Origin: Stropharia rugosoannulata
Taxonomy: Eukaryota > Basidiomycota > Agaricomycetes > Agaricales > Strophariaceae
Assembly: GCA_028532985.1 (NCBI GenBank)
Contig: JANCIK010000002.1
Location: forward strand, 3,100,001-3,164,000
Direction of reading: 5' to 3'
Length of the DNA: 64,000 nt
Part shown: piece by piece, positions 33,464 to 43,609 of the stretch
Layout of the letters: each line of letters opens with the position of its first letter
How positions within the stretch are numbered: position 1 is the first letter of the stretch
Position numbers and translations under genes: made by a program
The notes under the pieces: generated by a model
The model's database searches: none
Told to the model about the DNA's origin: nothing
Seen by the model: only the letters and a program-made list of their open reading frames with translations

Positions 33464-35647
33464 TCACACCGCCCACTCATCCAGGCCCCCGCCAAAACTG
33501 CTGCTCAACCGCCCGCCCCAGCTGCGTGTCATCCGGTCCTCCATCTTCTCTTCATGCCGCGCCAGACTCGTCCCGACGCCACCGCCCAACCCGCCGCCGC
33601 TACCACCACCTAGCCAGCCGGCCCACCACCCGCCCAGCTCGGTCTCCGTGCTCTCATCACCTGCACCTGAGCCGGTACCACCGCGCTGCTTGCCTTTCTC
33701 GCTCGCGCGCTTCTTCTTGCGCGCCGCCTTCTCCTGGAAGCGCGCAGACGGCGGACGCGTGCTTGCGTACGACTCCGGCAACTCCGCGAAGCTGATTCGC
33801 TTGCTCGGTGTCGACTGGCCTGAGCTCGTCGCGCTCCCGCCACTCCCCGCGCCCGTGCTCAGTACGCGCCCGACGAATTCGGGAATCATCAGCATCGACT
33901 GCGAAGGCGTGGACACGGCGGAGTTGGCCGCGCTCAGCAGGGGCGGGGTGGACGCCGAGCTTGCATTCGGCGAGCGCTTCATAGCGGACTGGCGGGGCGG
34001 GGAGCGCGGGCGGGTCGATGACGAATGTGTGCCCTTCGTGAATAAACGCGAGATCGAGGCCGTAGCGGTAGATGTGCCCGCCAAGGGTGCAGGCGCGGGA
34101 GTGCGTGGCTGGAACACGGGCGCCTTGAGCCCTTGTACAGGTGTTGGCGGCTTCGGCGGTAGTGCGGCGGGCTGATCGTCCAAGATCTTACGCAGACTTT
34201 GGACGGTGCGCTTCGCCACGCAGCCGTCGGATGACGAAGACGACTCCTCCACTGGCGGTGTCATTGGCCTATGCTCGAACGGCGAGCCCTGCGGCCGGCC
34301 ACGCGGCGTTATTATCACAGGAGGTGGGGGACCAGCATTTTTGAAGGTCGTGTAGCGGTCTTGCCTGGTGTTTTTATCTCTCGTCTGATGGGATGACGGT
34401 GATGGCGAAGTGCGGCGTGATCTATAATTCCCCCGCTCTGTACTGTTGCTCGCCGTGCTCGAATCTCGTCGACGTACCATGAAGGAGTGAGTAAATGAAG
34501 AAGAGGGGGTAGCCGAGCCCGAAGAAGGTGGCCGAGTTACAAATGAAGCCAACATATTATATGCCGGCGTGGATGGCTCCAGCTGTTTGTCAGTCAGTTT
34601 AGGCGGTAGCAACAGCGAGGTCATGGATGCACTAGAGAGAAGACTAGTCGTCGACGAGGATGCAAAATCAGATGGGAAGCGATATTCAGGCGTGAGGTGG
34701 ATGGATGATGCGGACCGAAGACCGATTGTCGACGGAAGCAGCATTGACTCTGCCTCATCGGTTGACTCAATATATTGGGTCATCGCGCGAGGTGCTTGAG
34801 CAACAAGATTAGCGCGACTTTGCTGTGAATACTGCAGACGCGGGACTATTTCACAGGACATTGGTTCCCTCAGGTCTAGCAAGGACGGTCGACGACCACT
34901 GCCTCGTATCGTGTGCATTGAACTTGAACTGGGCAGGCTGGCACTCACCCCAGAGCCTCCACTGCCCTCGAGCTGATGCCGCGAGCGGGCACCAGATTTC
35001 CGAAAGCGCATGCCGACGTCAGGATCGTCGTCATTGAACAAGCCTTCTACGCCCTTGGTGAGCTCCTCGAGGTCATCTGCCCAGGCTACCTGCGCATCCC
35101 AGGTGTCCCTGATGCGAGACGATAGGCCGCGTGCACGCGCCTCCAGGGCCGAATCGCTTGGGGAATCCGAAGCAAGGATCGTCGATAGGCTGGTCTGCGT
35201 GCTGATAGATGACTGTAGAAGAGTGTTGGACATCTCTAAAGCGTGTACACTGCGTGCCAACAGGGAATCCAGGTACGGGCTGTCGGATTGTCCGTTCAAG
35301 GGCGACTGACGGCGCTTGTGGGTCGGCACGAAGCGTTTTGAGCGTCGGGGGGAGGTTGTTTGCGGACGAACTGGCAGTGACGCCGGTGGGGGGAGGTGTG
35401 GTACGTAGAAAAAGGTCGCTGTGTCTGTATCTGTGTCCTCGTCTGCCTCCTCCGCGCTGTCGGGATAGTCTGGGGGTTTGTCGAGGGGATCGTGGAGCTG
35501 CGGTGAGCTCGAGCTGTGTTGCGGTTGATACCGGACGGCGGGGATGTACTCTGGGAGGGACGCCGTGGTGTCTGAGGAGAGTTTAAGAGTGGACACGCGT
35601 CTACGATGTGTCCTGCGGGAATTGGGGATGGGATTAAGGGAAGCCAT
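33464..35647 (-). CDS. Large Ser/Pro-rich disordered protein, unknown function
   Basis: Single open frame of 727 residues without introns, which is unusual for this intron-rich window. I do not recognise the family. The N-terminus is basic (MASLNPIPNSRRTHRRRVST), followed by an acidic stretch EEADEDTDTDT, a helical segment near residues 130-205 (SLLARSVHALEMSNTLLQSS, RDTWDAQVAWADDLEELTKG), a long Ser/Thr/Pro-rich middle with many SP/TP sites, a segment EPSTPAYNMLASFV, and a basic then Gly/Trp-rich end (GGWWAGWLGGG, SWGGRLSSSFGGG, EWAV). The helical part and the Gly/Trp tail are the likely functional pieces. The strong G+C-rich, clean frame of this length supports a real gene. Confidence 0.75.
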   Translation of the reverse strand: MASLNPIPNSRRTHRRRVSTLKLSSDTTASLPEYIPAVRYQPQHSSSSPQLHDPLDKPPDYPDSAEEADEDTDTDTATFFYVPHLPPPASLPVRPQTTSPRRSKRFVPTHKRRQSPLNGQSDSPYLDSLLARSVHALEMSNTLLQSSISTQTSLSTILASDSPSDSALEARARGLSSRIRDTWDAQVAWADDLEELTKGVEGLFNDDDPDVGMRFRKSGARSRHQLEGSGGSGVSASLPSSSSMHTIRGSGRRPSLLDLREPMSCEIVPRLQYSQQSRANLVAQAPRAMTQYIESTDEAESMLLPSTIGLRSASSIHLTPEYRFPSDFASSSTTSLLSSASMTSLLLPPKLTDKQLEPSTPAYNMLASFVTRPPSSGSATPSSSFTHSFMVRRRDSSTASNSTERGNYRSRRTSPSPSSHQTRDKNTRQDRYTTFKNAGPPPPVIITPRGRPQGSPFEHRPMTPPVEESSSSSDGCVAKRTVQSLRKILDDQPAALPPKPPTPVQGLKAPVFQPRTPAPAPLAGTSTATASISRLFTKGTHSSSTRPRSPPRQSAMKRSPNASSASTPPLLSAANSAVSTPSQSMLMIPEFVGRVLSTGAGSGGSATSSGQSTPSKRISFAELPESYASTRPPSARFQEKAARKKKRASEKGKQRGGTGSGAGDESTETELGGWWAGWLGGGSGGGLGGGVGTSLARHEEKMEDRMTRSWGGRLSSSFGGGLDEWAV

Positions 35648-37654
35648 TACGGAAAATACGGAAGTTGATAAATGAGAGGGGGCGCGCTAATGCGCTACCG
35701 CCCTGGGGGAACGGGCGATCGAGTCAGAGGAGAAGGGAAAAAGCAGGTCAAGTGGAGCACAAACCGCATGGGCCCTATCATCAACCCCCGGCCCGGCCCA
35801 ATCGCGCCCCTTGCCTCCTGCCCCCACCATTGTCCTTATTGGCCTAGACACCACAACAATAAATCCGCTACAACTAACTCACACAAACGCTTGCATATAT
35901 GCGCCCCATGAACGCACAATCCTCCTCTGTAGCCATTTCTCTCTCCGGCGACGGACTTCAGGCGCTGATATGGATCTGTCAAACGCGCATGGGATCTCTT
36001 CTATGTTAAGACGCGGAACGCAGCCGCGATAACCTCTGCCATTTGAATTCTCGTTTCTATATCCTCGAGATCATTCATCTTTCGCAGTCAACATTCCAAA
36101 GGAGTCCAATACCCCCTTACACCCTCTTATGGCCCCGACTTGCAAGGAAACCCCACTGCAATGACTCGGAAAATGTATAGCAATACGTCTTCCCCACGAA
36201 ACTACCCGCAAACTAACCGATCTTATCGAACGTAGCTGTCAGGCTGTGGCAAGAATATTAATTTGAGCGAGCCATTTATAACCTTACTAAAGCAAATCCA
36301 GGCTGTGTCCGGTGTATTGGCACCTACTTCCCATCCCACTGCGATATTCATTGAGCGTAACCAGTTAACTATCTCTGACACAGCCCATCTTCCGTCATAT
36401 GGCCCGTTCATATGTCTTTTCAAAGCGTAGCTTCGTTGTGATGCCCGCTGCCTCAAGCCGAGTATAAAGCGAAGACACGTAAATATCCCACCACTCTCGG
36501 TCTGTAGGATCAATGAAATGACATACAGATACGATCCAATGGAGGTACTAGTCAGTGTCAAGTAGTCTGTGCGACGAGCGCCAGTTGTACGGAAAGCTGC
36601 AAACTTACACCATGAATTACACTGATTGTACAGCAATTAGTAATACAGTACCGTCTGAATTTTCTTGTCAGCATAATTTACCCCAGTTTGACGCAATACA
36701 TAGAACACTTTCATGCAATAGCACTTTTCAGCCAGTTAAAGTAACATTCATTGCAATAAATGAAAGGCATCAGTTTCAGGGCCTGCCCTTTACATTCCAT
36801 GTCCGGTTCACACCACTACATACTTGTTTCTCACAAGGTGAGATCGGTCACCAAAAGCGACTCAAGCTATAAATTCACAAGAAAGTAGCCGTCTAATTCG
36901 CCATTACAGGTACCCGTCATAGTATGGCAATGTTTGTGTGATGAGCCCGCCAAGTATATTGAAAGATATTGAAAGCATAGAGACGTAAACATCCACCCTA
37001 TCGGCCAACATATGAGATGAATCATGACATGTAGTTAGGGCTCTAATTAAAGGAGATAGCCAAAGGATGCGCAGCGCGCGAAGTTGTGCTGACAAGCGGA
37101 GCCTGACTACCTTACATCTAATTTCAAGTTTCGAAGCCTTTCTTGAAAGGTGTGCATAGGGTCATTCATCGCGTGTGGAAGATTAACGCATGTACAGGGC
37201 AAAAAAAAGTGACAAGGGAGTCCACGAACGAGTTTAAATTGAGGAAACATCATATCAGCAGTGACTTAGTGGGAGAGGTGCTTATAAAAAAGGCAAGATG
37301 ACTGCCCATAAAGGAAACAAGATACGAGTGCCGTCTTTTTATCTTTCTGGGCGCGTCTCCTCCAGTTTCTGATCTCAGCTCTTTTTGTTACTTTCTAATC
37401 ATCATCCCTGACAGAACCTGCACCCCGACTTGAACAAAAGCAACATCCTAATTCGCCACCACAGGCACACAGTCAGTAAATAAATAAAAACCCTGCTTAC
37501 ATACATCGTAGTACATATGTATGGCAAAAATAAACCTCTATCCAATCATCTCCCCTTCCATAACAGATTAACCACTAATAAAGAAAAATAGCTCATATCT
37601 CATCTATGTTTCGTTTTGGACCCAGAAGGCTGCGGCACTGAATAATTCAGCTAT
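35648..37654. other. Intergenic, no confident gene
   Basis: 2 kb between the disordered protein and the glycerophosphodiesterase. Minus frames at 36223-36636 and 36904-37095 contain short hydrophobic runs, but no splice chain joins them into a protein and no family is recognised. A weak likeness of the two is noted among the rejected items. Confidence 0.45.
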
Positions 37655-39135
37655 CTACGCACTGGTCTCAACCAACGCGCCGACTGGCTCGAACGGGCCC
37701 GCCTTGTTCTCGAGGTCGCGCAACGTATGGCGGGTCTTGAGGAACAAGAACGGCGAATAATACCGATACGTCGTCCACAGGAAGCTGCGCCCATACTGCG
37801 ACCCGATCTTATCGTAATCAGCTGCATCACGCCCTGTTATCACCGCGCCTATTATAGAGCGTGAAAAATACTCACTGTGCAGGGCCGACCGGAGCTCCAA
37901 CCATGTCTTGGTGGTGTCCGTTATAATGGCATTCACTTCCCATCGTACGGCCTAAAAATAAGGTACTGAGTATGCCTCCGATTGCGCACAGCACACCTTG
38001 CATACCTCCATCATATGATCTGGCTCGTTAACGGTCCACACCATCAAGTTCTTGCCCTCGTTCTTACACTCCAACCTGAATCTAAAAGGATTGAAATGGG
38101 ATATCAATTATGTGCACACGACTCACGTAAACGCGGCACTACACTTACTTTTGACCATCAGCGGTGGTCAGCGCCCCAAAGGAGATGGAGAACGCGTCGC
38201 AGTCTTTCCAGAAGTATTTGCGTGCGATGTACGGGCTGTTCCCGATGTACGAGCGTCGACAGTACGGGAGCGTTTCCTTTGCGTGACTGATGAAGCGGGG
38301 GTGCCACAGGCCTAACAGGATGCGCGGCGCGAGCAGCGTCTCGTAGCCTGCGTGCGCAGAGATTATCTTGTGCATGAGCGCGAAGAGCTTCTCGGGGTTG
38401 TTATCCGCCTTTACGTCGACGTTGAACTTGACATGGAGGTTCTCGGGCTGTGAAACATTTAGTATATATCCTACGCTGGTGCTTTACAGGAACGCACCCT
38501 CATGAGCAGCTCGACCGTCTCGGAGAACGTAGGAATCGCCTGCCTGGGCTCCTTTTTCGTCCGTACGTGCTGTATGCCGTCTTCTCCATGCCACAGCTTG
38601 TCCTTGATTCTCCCTGCAACGCGCAAATCAATATGTACTTTCCCGGGATAGAACGCGGTGCGTACCAGTGGAGTCCGTGACCCGGTCAAGTGCTGCGCAC
38701 AAGCACGGAAGGAGTAATAGTCAGCCGCAGAATGCACACGAAACGCCTGCCCGGGGTGCGGGACGGCGGGCTTGGGGGCTTAGACTCACAAGGGTCGTGG
38801 AACATGATCACCACATCGTCTGCCGACACATGGACATCTGCATGCGCCTGCATAAGCATTCCTCTCCCCCACACAAAGCCTGGGACTCACCGCTCTCGAT
38901 ACCTTCAGCGCCGTCGCGCATGGCGGCCTCGAAGCTCGCCAGCGTGTTCTCCGGGAAGCGCGACGAAGCCTGCGCAGGTCGGTCAGCTCGATGACGAGGC
39001 TATTTTTGGCAGAGGGGACTTACGCCACGGTGGCCCCAGCAATCTGCAGTGGTGTCAGTCAGCACCGTGCGGGGGGCGGTGACGGTGACGACACGTACCG
39101 GGTAGGGTTCTGGACAGCGCAGCGGGGGTGGCCAT
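37655..39135 (-). CDS. PGC1: Glycerophosphodiester phosphodiesterase family, Pgc1-like phospholipase C
   Basis: GDPD-fold enzyme; yeast Pgc1 cleaves phosphatidylglycerol to diacylglycerol and glycerol phosphate at lipid droplets and mitochondria. ATG 39135 gives MATPAALSRTLP. A 20-nt exon (39024-39043) carries D-C-W-G-H-R-G with the catalytic HRG. Then ASSRFPENTLASFEAAMRDG, GIESDVHVSADDVVIMFHDP (metal-binding E and D, second catalytic His), a 27-nt exon (38666-38692, SLDRVTDST), GRIKDKLWHGEDG, IPTFSETVELLM, HVKFNVDVKADN, and NLMVWTVNEPDHM near the end. The stop is at 37655. About 350 residues. The C-terminal YYSPFLFLKTRH stretch is mildly hydrophobic, possibly a membrane hook. Substrate choice is inferred from the family. 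Confidence 0.9.
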
Positions 39136-40392
39136 GGGTGTATGCGTGGCCTGTGCAGGGGATGAGAAGAGTGAGAAGGGCCGGCAGGGAGGAGAGTGTG
39201 CTGAGTAGGTGGTGGGGGATGGAGAGAACCTGAGACGCCCCGGGGCGGCGCGTCTTATAGTGGCCTGCATAAGAAAAAGCAGGACGGGAAGGTTAAGTAA
39301 GAAGAAGTGCTGCCGGTTCTGCAGATCCACCCAGGGCTAGCTCCGCATGCGCATGTAATTTGTCCCCTGTCCCCCGGACGCGCCTCCCCTTGACAGCGCA
39401 AAATCGCATATATGCGCGCCCCTTTGCCCTCTTTCCCCTTCGCATTCCTCACGCCCGCTGACGGTGGGACCATTCCCAGCCTGTCCAGACGAATGGTTCA
39501 TGGTCCGAGCCGACAGCTGCGTCCAAGCATCATTAGCCGCCTTCGGGCCATAATTGTGTTACTGCATATCCATGTAGCGCGCACAAACAGATGTTGAGGA
39601 TCAGCCGACGCACCACGTTCCTCGGCCGCGGAAATATGTTGTCGCAGCCAGGAAAGACTGTCCGATGGCGCGAGCTGGCCACAGCGAACGACTCGAACGT
39701 TTGTTAGCATCGAGACACAACTCTGTCTAATTCCGGACAACCAAACATGAGTCTCGAGATTAACAGCCAAATCAGGTATCCACAGCTCAAATAATTTTAG
39801 ACGATGCGCATGTGCGTTGAACGATTGGCATCCAGGATGCGTCGGCCATCGTACTCTACGTGAGCAGACGAGATGTGGAAGAAACACCATGACTAAATAT
39901 TCCGTTTCTCAGCGCAGCCTTCCATCCCGCCGTCCCCAACTCTGAAGCATTTTGCGATGTTCTTTGCCCGAAATAGATGTAGTCGCCTGAAAGATGCCCA
40001 CGAAGGCTACCTGCATATATAACAACAGATCGACTGTCATCTGTTTATTTGGTCTGTGCAGGAGACTAGCTACCTGCCATACATTTGCGAAGCACACTTG
40101 GAGAAGCGACGCAACTATGCGGACAGATATCAGCTCCACCCATTGGCGCAGGAAGGCGCCGCATTTTTCACGTGCGGGCAGATATACGAGATATAAGCAT
40201 AATGTCTGTCAGTCAGAAGAATGCGAAGTGCGGAGTATGATGGGCAAGTTCGCAAATATCGGTCTTGGCTCCCGTCGTTTTAAATTTGCAGATTCCCACC
40301 AAATGCTAAGTGAGGTCAACAGCATATGTGTGTGATGTAATTTACCAGGGACAGCAGAACTTTACTTGCGTTATGCAATGGCTGGCCGCAGA
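39136..40392. other. Intergenic, no confident gene
   Basis: Region between PGC1 and SLC1. The minus frames 39498-39890 and 39909-40139 have no recognisable domain and could not be joined into a convincing gene. Confidence 0.45.
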
Positions 40393-41560
40393 CTAACTAG
40401 GTCGCCCCACCAAGATCATACCCTCATCCTCTTCCGTCTCTGTGCCGGCATCGCTTGAGCTCAACTTTCTTCGCTCCGACGACGACGCGCGCGACGAATT
40501 GGTGCTCTCTGTCTTTGCATCCAGCATCGAGTCCAGAGAATCGCCAGGTACAGATGGGGTCAGCAGAGGCGCTGTGACCGCCAGGGGCTCCGACTGCGGC
40601 GTAGGCTTCGGGCTTGCCACTGGTGAAGCGGCAACCTTTTGACTTACATGGGTCGAGATGTCACAAAGTGCAACCTTCATTTGTTCGCGGACGCGTGTGG
40701 AGAGTAGACCTACATCAGACACATTGTATTCCTTTGTCGAGATAGGGGGGAGGACTGCAACAATCCAGAATTAGTGATGAAGACCACGCGCCGATAGCGC
40801 TACGCACCTCGCACGGTAAATGTGCCAGAGCCGAAGATGCCTTTGTGATATATATGCCAGTAATTTTCAATGACGATGGGTGTGATGGGGATACCGGCGT
40901 TGAGTGCAAGGTGGAAGCCGCCTTTCTTAAGCGGGAGCATGTCGGGTTCCGGGCTGAGATGGCGGGTGCCCTCAGGGAACATCCAGAGCGACGTGTGTTC
41001 CGTCTTCATTTTCTCACCTGCAGCATTGACAGAGCGGACCGCACGAGTATTGTTGCCGCGATCAATGAAGATGGTGCCAGAGAGCATCATGAACGGCCCA
41101 AGGGGCGAAAACTGGAGGGATTTCTTAGACATAATTGCGGTCCGCTTTGGCATCAATCTGCGACAATGCGTGAGCGCTGCACCCGCACAGTCGCCATGAG
41201 GTATACTCACCTGCCAATAACGAGAACGTCCAGCATGCTCTGATGGTTCGCCATGAGCACGGCTGGCTTCGTGCTCAGATGCTCCTCCCCCTCGACTTTG
41301 ATGTCCAGATTTAGGCCGCGCGAAATGAGTGTGTAGAATATGCGGGCGACGTAGTAATTTGTGTCCGTAGAACGACCGATGAAGGTCATGCCAGCAGCGA
41401 TGAAGAGACTGCATGAGGCGACGGTGACGAGTGTGCCGACGTAGAAGACGACGCGCGCATAGTAGCGGCCGACGGTGGATGAGACGGCGACCTGGCGGAC
41501 GAGGATGACAGGGAGGGAGATGTAGGCGAGGGGCTTGATGATAGCGGCCAGGAAGGACAT
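40393..41560 (-). CDS. SLC1: 1-acyl-sn-glycerol-3-phosphate acyltransferase (LPA acyltransferase)
   Basis: ER enzyme acylating lysophosphatidate to phosphatidate, the precursor of phospholipids and triacylglycerol. It starts at ATG 41560 with two or three hydrophobic segments (IKPLAYISLPVILV, VVFYVGTLVTVASCSLFIAA). The acyltransferase motifs are all present: NHQSMLD (H-x4-D), GTIFIDRGNN, MFPEGTR, and PITPIVIENY. The C-terminal extension after the core is Ser/Pro-rich with an acidic end (TETEEDEGMILVGRPS). Introns fall near 41160-41210 and 40755-40810. The likely total is about 320 residues. It diverges from the gene at 41711 with about 150 bp between the ATGs, so they probably share a promoter. 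Confidence 0.94.
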
Positions 41561-41710
41561 GGCGTGGGATGGGGGCTCTGCGCAGCCCGGGTATTAAGTC
41601 TACACACAACGCCTGAACGGAGACTGCAGACGACGTCCAGAGCAGGCGCAATCCGGACATTTTCCTGCCAGTGGCCGGAGTTTAAATCGCGTCCTGTCCC
41701 CAACCACATC

Positions 41711-43036
41711 ATGCACCCCAACCCGGCGGAGAAATCAGCTGCTCGCGGTACAGCTCAGGCTCATTATCGCCTTTAATCAATTGTGTCTCAACGATTTCTG
41801 CCAGGCCGAACCGTTGTGTCGAAGCCCCTCGCTGCCTCTGCTGCAGGCGCGTCGAATGGCAGCTCGGTAGTGGCAGGCTCCAATAAGTCACCGCGTGCGA
41901 GCGCAGCATCCTCCAAGGCGCCTGCCGCACGGTCCACTTCAGCTTCCTTGAAAGCAGCCGAGAAGACCCCGGGCAGTAGTCGAGCATCTTCGAGGGGCTC
42001 GGAGTCTGCGGGCTTTAAAGTCACCAAGTTAAGCTCATCCACCGTTACCCTCAACACGACATGGACACCCAGACCTCCGCAGCCCGTACGTTTTGAATGA
42101 CGGGATGAGTGCATACATGCTAAAAAAAAATCAGCAGGTTTCGACAGCAGTCCAACAAACTAACCATGTGTCAGTTGCTGAAGAGCAGTCTGCACTAACT
42201 TCAGATTCGTTGCAAGTTGCTTCGCAGGCATATCCATGGGCATATATGTCCTCTACCCTTGATGCGTGCTTTGACACTGCAGAAGAAGCGGCCAAGGTCT
42301 TATTAATAATCTCATCGTTTCCCCCAAAAGTGTCTCATCTATTTGCAGAAGGACCTTGGGAGTTTGACCAAGGAAATTAACGAAGAAGAATCTGAACTAT
42401 CTGAACAGCGTGATCGCTTAGATGCTGAACGTTCTCTAAATTTCTTTGAAGAACTTGGATCTGGTGCTGTAAGTGATTTTAAGATTTTTTTGTCCCTCTA
42501 ATTTAATCTTTGTCCCCTTTGTTACTATTTTTATACTTCCATGTGTCACTGCTAACATTTGTCTCCCTTTTTGTGTCCAGTTTGCTACAGATGCCCCTGA
42601 AGTGATGAAGCTTTTCCACTCACATGGGGACTCTTGTACTGAGATTGAAAAAGAAGCAATGAAGCTCGCTATGAACGCCTCCCCTGATCTAGAAGTCGAA
42701 GAGCCTCTCAAAGTTTATAGTGATATGCTTGATGCTCTCGGTTGGTACCTTTCTCATGTCGATCTGAATTTCGCTTACAACACAATAGAAAAACTGAGAA
42801 GCGAAGCGGTCAGCTTGCAAGAATCGATCGTTAAATTGACTGAGAAGCCTGCTTCAGGGGACAGCACCAGCAATGATGCTTCGGAAGCCCATTCGCAAGT
42901 CAGCAATGTCATTGCTTCGTGTCTGCCTATCATCCGAGCTCGTATTGCCAATTTGTCGATGGCACAAGACCTCATCGATACTGCACTCGAAAATATGAGC
43001 CTCAGTCTTCGCATGGAGAGTATGGGCATTTCATGA
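41711..43036 (+). CDS. Coiled-coil/helical protein of unknown function
   Basis: Five exons. The start is not obvious because the main first frame has no ATG. Exon 1 from ATG 41711 (MHPNPAEKSAARG) joins across GTACAG...TGCCAG to RTVVSKPLAAS in frame and supplies the start. The N-terminal 100 residues are basic, Ser/Ala-rich and disordered. Next comes PWAYMSSTLDACFDTAEEAA, then a charged coiled coil (LTKEINEEESELSEQRDRLD), and a helical C-terminal domain (LFHSHGDSCTEIEKEAMKLA, YSDMLDALGWYLSHVDLNFA, IANLSMAQDLIDTALENMSL). About 355 residues. I do not recognise the family; the layout resembles small structural subunits of spindle or kinetochore complexes, but that is only an impression. Confidence 0.65.
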
Positions 43037-43609
43037 ATTTCCCCATCAAGGTCTTTAATGACCAAATGCGGTTGGATGGTAATACGTAGGTTGATACCTT
43101 GCCTGGTTGTTTTCTTGTATACCCTTATGTTTAATCTTGCTTTTGTGGAGGATAATATGCGATACGCGGGGCCAACGCCTGGCAGGCGAGGAGTGTTTCC
43201 CATGGGAACTTTGGGTTAGAGCGAAAACTGTTCTCTATTGTGTTGAAGACAAAATTCAGCTGCTGGGCCACATGCTGAATACTGGCATGCTGATGAACCG
43301 AATGACGCGGAGCGCGAAGCCGTGCCACGCCGTGGCATAAACAATAAACGAACTGCCGCATTGGGCGGCCCACTTGCCTAATTGGGCAACGAAGAACAAT
43401 CACCTCGCCCTGCAGTCCGTCATAAAACCGAACGCGCAGATGCTCTCCCTCAATTCCTCTGTTCTTTTTCTTCTCTGTCTCTGCACAGGATACCCTCCCC
43501 TCGTTTCTTTTTTGCTGTATTTTTTAACTTGTACTTTCTCGTTGGCTTTGTCTGGATCCACTCTTTCAACTACTATCGACGCATCACTGATTCCGCACGA
43601 AACACAATA
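43037..43609. other. Intergenic, no gene seen
   Basis: Contains the 3' flank of the preceding gene and the 5' leader of the arrestin-like gene. A pyrimidine-rich stretch at 43440-43600 lies just before the ATG. Confidence 0.5.

Noticed and set aside
36223..37095. Two minus-strand hydrophobic frames (36223-36636 and 36904-37095) and a third at 39909-40139 that look alike around a short GIF/DVY-type hydrophobic run.
   Set aside because: The likeness is short and degenerate, no splice chain links them, and no family is recognised. Probably chance or decayed sequence.
43382..43609. N-terminal extension of the arrestin-like protein with a hydrophobic segment.
   Set aside because: It has no ATG at its head and reads through a pyrimidine-rich leader. 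Arrestin-fold proteins do not need a membrane segment.
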